From Nitrospiraceae bacterium (lineage in GTDB: Bacteria > Nitrospirota > Nitrospiria > Nitrospirales > UBA8639): a stretch of DNA of 64,000 bases. The stretch covers positions 69,113 to 133,112 of the forward strand of contig JACKFE010000006.1 in assembly GCA_020632635.1 (NCBI GenBank). Direction: 5' to 3'. Positions 8,214-16,206 of the stretch are shown piece after piece. Below the pieces are notes generated by a model that did not search any database, had not been told where the DNA came from, and saw only the letters and a program-made list of their open reading frames with translations. The position numbers and the translations under genes were made by a program. Numbering within the stretch: position 1 is the first letter of the stretch; the number at the start of each line of letters is the position of its first letter.

Positions 8214-8939
8214 CCCAAATAATGCTGACCATCCGAAATACCCTACCGCATCCTTCATATTCGAAAACCAACGATGTGCCAGTCCCATGGCCGGATTGGT
8301 CACATATTGAAGCGTGAGGACAATCCGCTCTTCCTGAGGACCACACGGGGTGACCGCATGATAGAGCTTGTCTCCATTAAAAAAGACATACGCACCCGGT
8401 TTAGTTGTCAGAGCGCGTTCTTCTTCTGACTTCCCAGGCTCTTTAGTATGTAACCGACACATCAGCTTACTGGTAGACTGATCCCGCAATCCGACTAAAA
8501 CAGTAAACCGATCGCCTTTGTAATAGGACGTATCATAATGCCATCCAATGTGGTCACCGGCTTCAGTGTAAAAATAGAGCGCACAGGAATGCGGGTCCGA
8601 CTCAGGGCATAATAGTAAAGGGACCCCGGCCAGTTGACTCAAAAAGTTAATCCATCCCTCATGATGATATAAGGCGAGAATGGAGGGGGCATGCCGCTGT
8701 AAGAGATAAAAACTCACACTCCCCCCTTTTTTATGTCCGGGAATAAAATTTCGATTAATTTTCGGTCGAACAATCTCGACATCCTCCATAAAGGCATCAA
8801 TAATTGAAGGAGGCATGAGGTGTTCCCGAGCATAAAATTCCCCTTGCTCCCAATATCCGCGTTTCCACTCTTCCTCATTCAAGGTGCCCACAAGATCGCT
8901 TAATTGCTGATCAATGGTTACAATGGCCGGGGAACTCAT
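8199..8939 (-). CDS. Fe(II)/2-oxoglutarate-dependent oxygenase, HalD/BesD-like
   Basis: 246 residues. The double-stranded beta-helix carries W-H-Y-D-T-S near residue 150 (the H-x-D iron ligands), then R-F-T-V-L-V-G-L, then a distal His in L-Y-H-A-V-T-P with R-I-V-L-T-L-Q-Y after it as the likely 2-oxoglutarate-binding Arg. Overall it resembles the HalD/BesD radical amino-acid halogenase family. Those enzymes have Gly in place of the iron-binding Asp. Here the Asp is kept, so hydroxylation is more likely than halogenation. The substrate is unknown. It is divergent from another oxygenase-fold gene at 9145. Confidence 0.78.
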   Translation of the reverse strand: MSSPAIVTIDQQLSDLVGTLNEEEWKRGYWEQGEFYAREHLMPPSIIDAFMEDVEIVRPKINRNFIPGHKKGGSVSFYLLQRHAPSILALYHHEGWINFLSQLAGVPLLLCPESDPHSCALYFYTEAGDHIGWHYDTSYYKGDRFTVLVGLRDQSTSKLMCRLHTKEPGKSEEERALTTKPGAYVFFNGDKLYHAVTPCGPQEERIVLTLQYVTNPAMGLAHRWFSNMKDAVGYFGWSALFGKPSR

Positions 8940-9144
8940 CTCTCAACCCTCAAGAAATTTCGCACTGTGATTTTAGAAAATTCGATCATCAACATCCGCT
9001 TGTCGTACTGTAGCATGATCAAAAAAAAACGTCACCGGCGTTTTCCATCCGCTGCTCACTTGACCCCCGAAGCCTGGATCAGTATGTTCACGACCTGTGT
9101 TCCATCAACAAATCATTTCCTTTAACTTTTAACTATGTCGACTC

Positions 9145-9813
9145 ATGAGCATTCTTCCTTATCGTGACCTGATACTTGGCCAGGATTATTGGATCCAAGA
9201 TCAAGTCTTACCCAATGCCCTGGAGATTGCCCAACGCTGCATGACCTTTACCACATGGACCTTAGGCTCCCCCTGGCGACCAGAACCCTGGCCGGGCATG
9301 CGGGCTCCCGGCGCATTAACAGGAAATGAAGTCGGCCTCATCCAAGACTGTGTCAGTCGACACTTGAATGTCCCCCACCTGATACCCCAGTCAGACAGCG
9401 AAGCCGGAATATCCGGTCATAACCATATCCAAATTTGTGGAGGGGCCGAAGGAGTAGCCCGTCCCCACGTGGATTCAGCTCGGATCTGTGATTATGCGGC
9501 CGTGCTGTATCTTCATCCGAGTCCCCCCACAGCCCACTGCGGGACATCGTTTTACCGATTACACCTTCCGGGGGAATCCCCTGATGGCAATTATTGTCCC
9601 AAAAATTATGAGAGCCTCCGCGAGGTACCGGGCCTACCCCATGAGATGGATCCTACGATGTTTGAGGAAATTCTGGAAGCTCCCTATGTCTTTAATCGAT
9701 TGGTGGCGTATAAATCGGATTTGATTCATTCTGCAACAGGCTATTTCGGCTGGGACCATGCGCTCGCTTCCAAACGCATGGCCGTTGTCTTCTTTTGGAA
9801 GACAGACACCTGA
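9145..9813 (+). CDS. DUF6445-like Fe(II)/2-oxoglutarate oxygenase-fold protein
   Basis: 222 residues. The sequence shows a likely iron-binding H-V-D-S-A-R near residue 112, a strand C-D-Y-A-A-V-L-Y-L, and a distal His in D-L-I-H-S-A-T-G-Y-F-G near 196. R-M-A-V-V-F-F-W follows at the C-terminus. This is the layout of DUF6445 proteins, a poorly characterised branch of the 2-oxoglutarate oxygenase fold. The start is ATG at 9145. Its position divergent from another oxygenase-fold gene (8199-8939) raises the chance of a joint role, but no biosynthetic genes flank them. Confidence 0.72.
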   Translation: MSILPYRDLILGQDYWIQDQVLPNALEIAQRCMTFTTWTLGSPWRPEPWPGMRAPGALTGNEVGLIQDCVSRHLNVPHLIPQSDSEAGISGHNHIQICGGAEGVARPHVDSARICDYAAVLYLHPSPPTAHCGTSFYRLHLPGESPDGNYCPKNYESLREVPGLPHEMDPTMFEEILEAPYVFNRLVAYKSDLIHSATGYFGWDHALASKRMAVVFFWKTDT

Positions 9814-9860
9814 CCACAGAAAAATTACAATTCAGGCATTAAAAAAAGACTTCTCCCACG

Positions 9861-11603
9861 TCAGGCCGAAGCCGTTTTCGTTTTGGGTTTTCGTGAAACC
9901 ACCCCAGGGCCTGCAGTCTCACGATCACCCTGTCCCCGCTGAAGTAATTCTTGAGCAGTTTTTCGAATACTCGGGGTCAATGTTCCCCCGCCCAACATTC
10001 GAGCGATTTCCAACTCCCGTTCTTCGCCCTCAACTTGTCGAACGTGAGTCAAGGTTCGCTGATCTTTCAATCGTTTTTCGACCACACAGTGAGCATGAGC
10101 CTGCGCGGCAATTTGAGGGAGATGCGTGATACAACACACTTGATGATAATGTCCAAGTTGACGAAGACGAGTCCCCATAACCATGCCCGCCTCACCCCCA
10201 ACCCCACTATCGATTTCATCAAAGATGACCACTGGAGTCCGATCCTGCCCGGCCAGCACCGTCTTCAACGCTAACATAATTCTGGATAATTCTCCGCCGG
10301 AAGCCATCCGTTCCAGGGGCAAATAGGGTTCTCCGGGATTAGAAGCCAAGAGTATTTCAACCTGATCCATACCGTTAGTTCCATAGCTTGGGCTTTCTCG
10401 ATCCGCGTCCACCTGCACTTTTAACTTCATGGATTCCATATTTAAGGCTGCTAGCTCATGACTTACCCGTTGGACGAACTGCTTGGCTACAATTGTACGT
10501 CGCGCAGATAAATCCTGTGCGACCATTTTCATCGCCCGTTCCGCATGTTCAACAGCCATGCCCAGCTTAGATAATTCGGCTTCGCTGTGTTCAAACCGAG
10601 CCAGATCTTCTTCCAAGGTATGAGCCCATTCCAGAAGTTCTTCTACTGTTTTGCCATATTTTTTCTTAGTGCGTTGAATGAGCGAAAGACGATGGTCGAT
10701 CTCATCCATCCGACCGGGGTCAAATTCCAGGGAGTCCCGATAATTTCTTAGAGCATCTGTCACCTCTTGCAAAGCGGCCTCGGCCGATTCCACCAACGAC
10801 ACCCAATCTTCCCCTTTGGCATCAATATCTCTGATTGCACGAATAGACTGTTTCACGACATTCAAATTTTCCAAGACGGACGGGGTATCTTCATGTAAGA
10901 CCGAAAATGCCTGGTTGGATAAATCCCCTAGTCGCCCACTATATTTGAGCCGTTGATACTCTTCATTCAAAGTTTCTTCTTCTCCCTCATGAAGGGACAA
11001 TTTGCAGATTTCCTCAAATTGATATTGGAGAAGTTCCTGCCGGCTCGTCTTGTCCTGCACCTGCCCTTGAAAGACAGCAAATGCTGTCTTAGCTTGCTCC
11101 CATTCCTTGTATAATTCCTGGTAACGAGCTACTAAGGGTTCGACATGGCCAAAAGCATCTAATAGCTTCAACTGAGATTTTGGGGAAAGCAGGGACTGTT
11201 GATCGTGTTGACCATGAATATCCACCAATTGCTGACCGATCCCCTGTAATACCTGTAGGGAGGCCAGACTTCCATTCAAATAAATGCGGTTTTTTCCTGA
11301 ACGCGACACAATCCGTCGAATTATAAGGTCCTGCTGATCAGGAAGCAGAAAGCCTTGCTCCAAAAGATCTTGATGAAGAGAATGTTCAGGAGGAACAATA
11401 AATCTGGCTTCAAGAAGAGCTTCTTCAGCTCCAAATCGGATGTGATCGGAAGAGGCGCGCCCTCCGATTAACAAGAGAATAGCATCAATGAGAAGGGATT
11501 TTCCGGTTCCGGTTTCTCCGGTAAACACCAAAAACCCGGACGGATATTCCAAATGGAGAGAGTCGATCAGGGCAAAGTTTGAAATACGCAGCTCGGCAAG
11601 CAT
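9861..11603 (-). CDS. recN: DNA repair protein RecN
   Basis: 580 residues from the ATG at 11603. RecN is an SMC-like ATPase that acts at double-strand breaks. Visible are the N-terminal L-R-I-S-N-F-A-L-I-D, Walker A G-E-T-G-T-G-K-S, a Q-L-V-D-I-H-G-Q-H-D-Q-Q block, a long central coiled coil, the A-S-G-G-E-L-S-R signature, and Walker B V-V-I-F-D-E-I-D-S-G. The frame opens at a TTG (11630) that abuts the trxA stop, but the ATG puts the conserved first strand at the N-terminus. It follows trxA on the same strand. Confidence 0.97.
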   Translation of the reverse strand: MLAELRISNFALIDSLHLEYPSGFLVFTGETGTGKSLLIDAILLLIGGRASSDHIRFGAEEALLEARFIVPPEHSLHQDLLEQGFLLPDQQDLIIRRIVSRSGKNRIYLNGSLASLQVLQGIGQQLVDIHGQHDQQSLLSPKSQLKLLDAFGHVEPLVARYQELYKEWEQAKTAFAVFQGQVQDKTSRQELLQYQFEEICKLSLHEGEEETLNEEYQRLKYSGRLGDLSNQAFSVLHEDTPSVLENLNVVKQSIRAIRDIDAKGEDWVSLVESAEAALQEVTDALRNYRDSLEFDPGRMDEIDHRLSLIQRTKKKYGKTVEELLEWAHTLEEDLARFEHSEAELSKLGMAVEHAERAMKMVAQDLSARRTIVAKQFVQRVSHELAALNMESMKLKVQVDADRESPSYGTNGMDQVEILLASNPGEPYLPLERMASGGELSRIMLALKTVLAGQDRTPVVIFDEIDSGVGGEAGMVMGTRLRQLGHYHQVCCITHLPQIAAQAHAHCVVEKRLKDQRTLTHVRQVEGEERELEIARMLGGGTLTPSIRKTAQELLQRGQGDRETAGPGVVSRKPKTKTASA

Positions 11604-11630
11604 GAAACCGAGTGCCTCATATGTCTCCAA

Positions 11631-11975
11631 TCACGCCGTAGCTGATTGGGCTAACAATCCGTCAATCACTTGTTTAAATTGCTGCTTAGGCCTGGCCCCC
11701 ACAATTTTTTCGACCACCTGACCACCCCTGAAAAAGACAATGCTGGGAATGCTCATAATTTGATATTGCCCAGCCACTTCGGGAGCATCATCGGTATTCA
11801 GCTTCATGACCTTTAATTTACCTTGATACTCTTTGGCCAGTTCATCGACGATGGGAGCAACCATTTGGCATGGACCACACCACACGGCCCAAAAATCCAC
11901 CATTACCAATCCCGTAGACTTTAAAACCTCAGACTCCCAGTTCGACCCATCCGCTTTGGCCACGAATTCCGACAC
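11631..11975 (-). CDS. trxA: Thioredoxin
   Basis: 114 residues from a GTG at 11975. The start is set by a strong AAGGAGG ribosome-binding site 6 bases upstream. The longer frame opening at a TTG (12038) has no such site. The active site W-A-V-W-C-G-P-C-Q is near residue 38. K-L-N-T-D-D and the cis-proline in I-M-S-I-P-S-I follow, giving a standard thioredoxin fold. It reduces disulfides of cytoplasmic enzymes and is a plausible electron donor for the ArsC-type arsenate reductase at 59689. Confidence 0.95.
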   Translation of the reverse strand: MSEFVAKADGSNWESEVLKSTGLVMVDFWAVWCGPCQMVAPIVDELAKEYQGKLKVMKLNTDDAPEVAGQYQIMSIPSIVFFRGGQVVEKIVGARPKQQFKQVIDGLLAQSATA

Positions 11976-12139
11976 GTCCTGCCTCCTTATGTTCGATAAT
12001 AATACCTTTTGATTCTGCTCAAGGTTTGGCCTAACCAAACGTTGGTTGTCATCCTAAACGGCCCTCCAGAGACTGTCAACTTTAGATGTGGATAGAAAGG
12101 CGGACTATACACGCGTCACTCGTTTTTCCCGATGTGGGC

Positions 12140-12697
12140 TTACCATTGCCATTCCGGAGGAATCCCACTCCACCAATTGTCTACATGCCCTTCTCGCCAT
12201 GCAGTCTGATGCATCCACAACTCATCTGTCCTGAAACGATTTAAGCGATTAGCCATGGCCGCAGTAATATCAAACTGTTGTCGGACCCCTTCATGGATGA
12301 GTTCCTGAGCCATACGAGGCAGCACATTCGGCGGATCAATGAGGTCAATGATCTCTCGAGCAGTCAGATTTAAGGATAACTGCTCCACCTTGACATAGTC
12401 TTCTGCCTTGACCAAGGACATCAAATAGCCATCCAAGGCTTCATAGATATACGCTAAATAGACATATGCCTCCACTGAAGGATGTTGGTCAATGTATCGT
12501 TGGCAGGCTTCAATCGCTCGCCGATAATCCCCCGCTTTTAAAAAGATTTTCGCCCGAGAAAGCTGAGAGAAATCTTCCACGGTTGTCTTTGGGGGCTCAG
12601 CCAAGACAGAATTCCCAGGAATCAAAAGGCCTCCTCCTGCCTCGTAAGCTAGAACAAGACTCATCAGCACAATTATTTTTTTCCAATAACTAGCCAT
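12140..12697 (-). CDS. Exported TPR-repeat protein, unknown function
   Basis: 185 residues from the ATG at 12697, which is preceded by a good AAGGAGG site. The N-terminus has a hydrophobic run (K-K-I-I-V-L-M-S-L-V-L) and then a stretch consistent with a Sec signal and cleavage near A-E-P-P. The next part holds TPR-like helices (A-R-I-F/A-K-I-F-L-K-A-G-D-Y-R-R-A-I and P-S-V-E-A-Y-V-Y-L-A-Y-I-Y). The C-terminus is rich in Trp (W-W-S-G-I-P-P-E-W-Q-W). The protein is probably periplasmic. No family with a known function was recognised. Confidence 0.7.
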   Translation of the reverse strand: MASYWKKIIVLMSLVLAYEAGGGLLIPGNSVLAEPPKTTVEDFSQLSRAKIFLKAGDYRRAIEACQRYIDQHPSVEAYVYLAYIYEALDGYLMSLVKAEDYVKVEQLSLNLTAREIIDLIDPPNVLPRMAQELIHEGVRQQFDITAAMANRLNRFRTDELWMHQTAWREGHVDNWWSGIPPEWQW

Positions 12698-13056
12698 GAC
12701 GGATTTCCTCCTTATCCAATCAAAGACGTCAAACTGTGACCAAGTGTCCAAAATCTCCATCATTTTCCCTGACCTAGTACCAACCTATCCCCCATTCTCC
12801 CCCCCATATGGCGGATGTCATCACTTCGACGATCGATTAAACATTCTTTCATCAGTAAAAACAGCCATTTAGAGCCATACCGTCAAGATACTTTTCAGAG
12901 AACTGTCTGGAAATTCTAACAAATTCAGAATAAATCATCGCGTTCTCCTATAACTTCTTTTTCTTCGTACCCTAGAAACTTTCCTTATTCTACCAGGACG
13001 GTCGTTAAAGGAAGACATCCTGCAGGGCAACTCCATTCGGGCACATAGTTTGCCCT
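12698..13056. other. Divergent intergenic region between TPR and SleB-like genes
   Basis: 359 bases with no gene seen. It must hold the promoters of both flanking genes, but no strong -35/-10 pair is obvious. It includes a C-rich run near 12790. A hairpin with arms AGGGCAA (13024-13030) and TTGCCCT (13050-13056) touches the first possible ATG of the SleB-like gene. Confidence 0.6.
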
Positions 13057-13740
13057 ATGCTGAGCGGCATGCATACTTTTCCATTGAACTCATCACCGAC
13101 TCTTTTCGCAAAAAACCTTAATTCCATTCACGAAGACGAATCTTGCAACTATCCGATTTTTCTACATCAACCCACTGGGAAATCACAGAGATTTTCCCTG
13201 TTTCTTATTACCTGCTGCCTGATTGTCCTTGGGGTTCTTATTCCACTGAATTCTGGAAACAAGGAAACAGCTCATTATGCATTAGCTGCTTCGCCGCAAA
13301 CTTCCTCATCCATTCACCCCTTGCAGCATTCAACCCTTGAACCAATGCGGCATGATGACGATACCTTGGCGGCACTCACGATTTATTTTGAAGCAAAAGG
13401 GGAAAGTTTTGCAGGCAAACTGGCAGTGGCAGCAGTGATTCGAAACCGAATGATTCACCACTTTCATAGTGACGGAACAGTCAGAGGCACGGTTCTTCGA
13501 CCAAAACAATTCGAACCATGGATCACCCGGAACCCAGATGATATACCCTTTAACCCTTCCAATACCAAAATGCAGGAAAGTTTAATGGCGTGGAAGCTTG
13601 TGCAGGATGGCCGAAAGGTTGTAAATGGGGCCGTTTTATTTTATAACCCGGATATTGTAAAAAGTCCTCGTTGGGCTCAAGTCCATCGAAAAGTAGCCAA
13701 AATTGGAGGGCATGAGTTTTTCCACACCGAACGTATTTAG
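13057..13740 (+). CDS. SleB-type cell-wall hydrolase (Hydrolase_2)
   Basis: 227 residues. A single hydrophobic segment (F-S-L-F-L-I-T-C-C-L-I-V-L-G-V-L) near residues 47-64 suggests an N-terminal membrane anchor or a signal peptide with a long n-region. The catalytic domain starts at D-D-D-T-L-A-A-L-T-I-Y-F-E-A-K-G-E near residue 100, where the Glu is the family's catalytic residue. A-V-I-R-N-R and F-Y-N-P-D-I-V-K follow, as in SleB/CwlJ-type peptidoglycan hydrolases. This is not a spore former, so a role in growth or division is likelier. The start is uncertain: ATGs at 13057 and 13069 both lack a good ribosome-binding site. Confidence 0.85.
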   Translation: MLSGMHTFPLNSSPTLFAKNLNSIHEDESCNYPIFLHQPTGKSQRFSLFLITCCLIVLGVLIPLNSGNKETAHYALAASPQTSSSIHPLQHSTLEPMRHDDDTLAALTIYFEAKGESFAGKLAVAAVIRNRMIHHFHSDGTVRGTVLRPKQFEPWITRNPDDIPFNPSNTKMQESLMAWKLVQDGRKVVNGAVLFYNPDIVKSPRWAQVHRKVAKIGGHEFFHTERI

Positions 13741-13767
13741 AAGGCTTCCGAATAGCACGAGATTGTC

Positions 13768-14637
13768 CTAGTGCATTTTCTTCCTTTGATTTTTTGGTTT
13801 GATCCTACGAGGTGAAGGCTCATCAATTGATTCACCCAGAACAATTTGTAACTGTCGAATCGCGGCTGAATGCACTCGACAAACACCAGATTCGGTCAAC
13901 CCAAGACGCAGCCCAATCTCCTTCATCGTGGTACCAACATAATAATACAGATGTAAAACCTCTTGTTGTCTGGGCGTTAGGGTCACAAGAGCGGAGTCTA
14001 GCGCACGTTTCATTTCGGCATTCAAGCAATCCCAAAATGGGCTTTGTTCTTCCGCATCAGGAATGACATCTCCTAACGTTCCGCCTTCCTCCTCACTACC
14101 AACAGGCTCATCCAGACTGACGAGGCGGGGAGTACATCCGGAATTGCCTTCCAGTTCCTCTATGTCAATTCCCAAGGTATTGGCTAACTCGGTATTCGTT
14201 GGTGCCACACCGGTTTTTTGGAGATATTCATTTACCGTTTGCCGGATTTGCTCTTGCCGGCTTCGTACGGAGCGAGGCACCCAATCCATGGACCGAATTT
14301 CATCCAACATCATGCCCCGAATCCGATACTCGGCAAACGTGCGAAATTTGATTTCCCGCGTAGGATCAAATCGCCGCAGAGCTGAAAGCAATCCTATAGT
14401 CCCGACACTTGCCAAGTCTTCAATATCCAATGAAAAAGGATTCTTGGCTACCATGGCCCCTGCCATCCGCCGAATAATAGGCTGAAATTCCACCAAAATT
14501 GCATCCAGTTCTTCCTGAGAAAAAACACTCTTGAAAGTCGCTTCCTCAGTAATTGATGTTGAGTTATGCGAGGAACCGGCAGAATTTTCTGAGTTATAAC
14601 TTAGGGAGGAAAAAGTGGAATTAAGAACTTCGTTCAT
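13768..14637 (-). CDS. FliA/WhiG-type RNA polymerase sigma factor
   Basis: 289 residues from the ATG at 14637. Region 2 is clear (D-I-E-D-L-A-S-V-G-T-I-G-L-L and F-R-T-F-A-E-Y-R-I-R-G-M-M-L-D-E). Next come the S-M-D-W-V-P-R-S-V-R block specific to the FliA/WhiG group, region 3, and region 4 with L-T-P-R-Q-Q-E-V-L and a helix-turn-helix (L-G-L-T-E-S-G-V-C-R-V-H). A 60-residue Ser/Asn-rich extension precedes region 2. It should direct transcription of a motility or other alternative regulon. No flagellar genes are in the window. Its leader carries a GEMM-I riboswitch and a terminator. Confidence 0.93.
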   Translation of the reverse strand: MNEVLNSTFSSLSYNSENSAGSSHNSTSITEEATFKSVFSQEELDAILVEFQPIIRRMAGAMVAKNPFSLDIEDLASVGTIGLLSALRRFDPTREIKFRTFAEYRIRGMMLDEIRSMDWVPRSVRSRQEQIRQTVNEYLQKTGVAPTNTELANTLGIDIEELEGNSGCTPRLVSLDEPVGSEEEGGTLGDVIPDAEEQSPFWDCLNAEMKRALDSALVTLTPRQQEVLHLYYYVGTTMKEIGLRLGLTESGVCRVHSAAIRQLQIVLGESIDEPSPRRIKPKNQRKKMH

Positions 14638-14662
14638 AGTCTTGGTCCATATTCCGGTGACC

Positions 14663-14690
14663 AAAAAAACGCCCTTCCGAAGAAAAGGCG
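14663..14690 (-). terminator. Intrinsic terminator in sigma-factor leader
   Basis: On the minus strand an 8-bp stem (CGCCTTTT/GAAGGGCG with G-U pairs, 14670-14690) and CTTCG loop is followed by seven T. It lies between the riboswitch and the sigma-factor ATG, 26 bases upstream of that ATG. It is therefore the likely output element of the riboswitch. Confidence 0.8.
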
Positions 14691-14722
14691 CAACGATGAA
14701 CGAACTTGATACGGAGTCTTAC

Positions 14723-14813
14723 AGTTCGGCAGCCTGACCAACCATGAACTCAGATCCTTTCATGGCCTCCCGGCTTTGCGCCCTACCCTTGCGGATAGTT
14801 TGCCTTTGTCACC
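14723..14813 (-). promoter_or_regulatory. Cyclic di-GMP-I (GEMM) riboswitch
   Basis: The minus strand shows the GEMM-I core in order: A-A-A-GGCAAAC, a stem CTATCC/GGGTAG capped by a GCAA tetraloop, then GGCGCAAAGCC. A second stem (CCATGAA/TTCATGG) and a closing GGTCAGGCTGCC region follow. The GNRA-loop stem with GGCAAAC and CGCAAAGCC is diagnostic. The class binds c-di-GMP, and a subset binds 3',3'-cGAMP. Which ligand applies here was not settled by eye. A terminator and then the FliA-type sigma gene follow, so ligand binding would act on transcription elongation. Confidence 0.88.
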
Positions 14814-15091
14814 TGTATAGGGCTGTTAAAATAGGATTAGATAACTGTAATAATGCGCTCCTTGAAAACGTTTTGACTTAACAGAAAGATTGCCACTTCA
14901 GAAACATTTCTTGTCCAGTGCATAAGGTCTTGCGTTCATGTATCGGACCAATATTTGACGAATTAAGAAACCACTTGAAATGGACAATGAAACAAACAAC
15001 AATGGCATTCATTGAGCATCATTGATAAAAAATGATGTGGAGGAAAATCCAAGGATTTATTTTCCACGAACAATCTTATCGCTTGAACGAA
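14814..15091. other. Intergenic region upstream of the riboswitch
   Basis: 278 bases between the lptG stop and the riboswitch, with no gene seen. It should contain the promoter of the sigma-factor transcript. A weak inverted repeat (CATCATT/AATGATG, about 15025-15048) near the lptG end could help terminate the lptF-lptG transcript. Confidence 0.5.
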
Positions 15092-16180
15092 CTACTTCAA
15101 TTTCAAAAAAATATTGCTGCCGACCATCAAAAACATCAATGTGGCAATCCAGCTTCCAATCAAAGGTGGAATAGCTCCGTTTTGGCCTAAGACCACACCC
15201 ACCGAATGAGCAGCCCAAAAGAGAAACCCGATTGCCAATGTTTGTCCCAACCCCTTCGCCACTCCCACCCCCCGCACTCCACTTCCTTGAAAACTGACCG
15301 CAATGCCCAAAAGGGTCATGACTAAAGGCACCACCGCATAGGCAATTCTACTCCAATAATTCGTAAGATATCGGTCCAAACTGTGTCCGTCGTGGGCCAA
15401 CCGTTGGATATACTCTCGCAATTGCACGAGAGTCATAAGCTCTGGAGATTGCGCTAGCCAATTCCGGAAATCTTCCGGCATCAATGGGAGGGGCAGAACT
15501 TGCTGTGATATCGTATCCATATGCGCAGGCTGTCCCGCCGCCAAACGACGAGTAACCACCTTTTCCATGACCCACCGATCTTGAAAAAATCTTGCATGGT
15601 GCCCTTCCACAATTGTTCGCAAATAAAATGGCTGATTCAATTGGTACATACGAATCCCATCCAATTGCAAACCGTCGTCCTGAACGCTTTGAATTTCTAT
15701 TAACGCATCCGTTCCCAAACGTAACCAGATCCGATTCTCCTCCAAAGAAAGGTGTTCAGGTTTATTCTGAATGAGGACCGTCTGAATATAATCGGCCTGT
15801 CGGTTGGTCACCGGTATGACTTCCGAAGCTAAGATAAATCCCAGGACACTGACCAAACATCCAAATCCAAAAAACGGAAGGCCAATCTGAAAAAAACTCA
15901 TGCCACAACTACGCATAGCAGTAATTTCTTTCGTACGATTAAGACCTCCCACAGTCAAAATAGAGGCCATCAGCGCGACCAATGGCGCAAGGAGATAAAT
16001 AATTTCAGGAATTCGGTATCCAAAAAAAGTAAAGATCAACGAGAGATCTGCGTCATATTTCAAAAATTTCCGCAGTTTCTCGAAAAAATCTACGACCAAA
16101 TAAATCGTAGTCACGGTGACCAGGCACAACCCAAATATTCGGGCAAATTTTCCTAGGATGTAACGAGTGATCGTCTTCAT
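15092..16180 (-). CDS. lptG: LPS export ABC transporter permease LptG
   Basis: 362 residues. It has the permease layout of LptF/LptG: an N-terminal M-K-T-I-T-R-Y-I-L-G-K-F followed by three membrane helices, a large periplasmic beta-jellyroll domain of about 160 residues, and three C-terminal helices. The motif L-N-R-T-K-E-I-T-A-M-R-S-C-G is the coupling region facing the LptB ATPase. With LptF and LptB it pulls lipopolysaccharide from the inner membrane. lptF lies 26 bases upstream on the same strand. lptB is not in the window. Confidence 0.95.
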   Translation of the reverse strand: MKTITRYILGKFARIFGLCLVTVTTIYLVVDFFEKLRKFLKYDADLSLIFTFFGYRIPEIIYLLAPLVALMASILTVGGLNRTKEITAMRSCGMSFFQIGLPFFGFGCLVSVLGFILASEVIPVTNRQADYIQTVLIQNKPEHLSLEENRIWLRLGTDALIEIQSVQDDGLQLDGIRMYQLNQPFYLRTIVEGHHARFFQDRWVMEKVVTRRLAAGQPAHMDTISQQVLPLPLMPEDFRNWLAQSPELMTLVQLREYIQRLAHDGHSLDRYLTNYWSRIAYAVVPLVMTLLGIAVSFQGSGVRGVGVAKGLGQTLAIGFLFWAAHSVGVVLGQNGAIPPLIGSWIATLMFLMVGSNIFLKLK

Positions 16181-16206
16181 AAAGCTAAATATCTAAATAA
16201 CGTCCA

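Noticed and set aside
8904..9125. Plus-strand open frame of 73 codons between the oxygenase genes
   Set aside because: No ribosome-binding site and no domain; it begins inside the coding end of the neighbouring gene.
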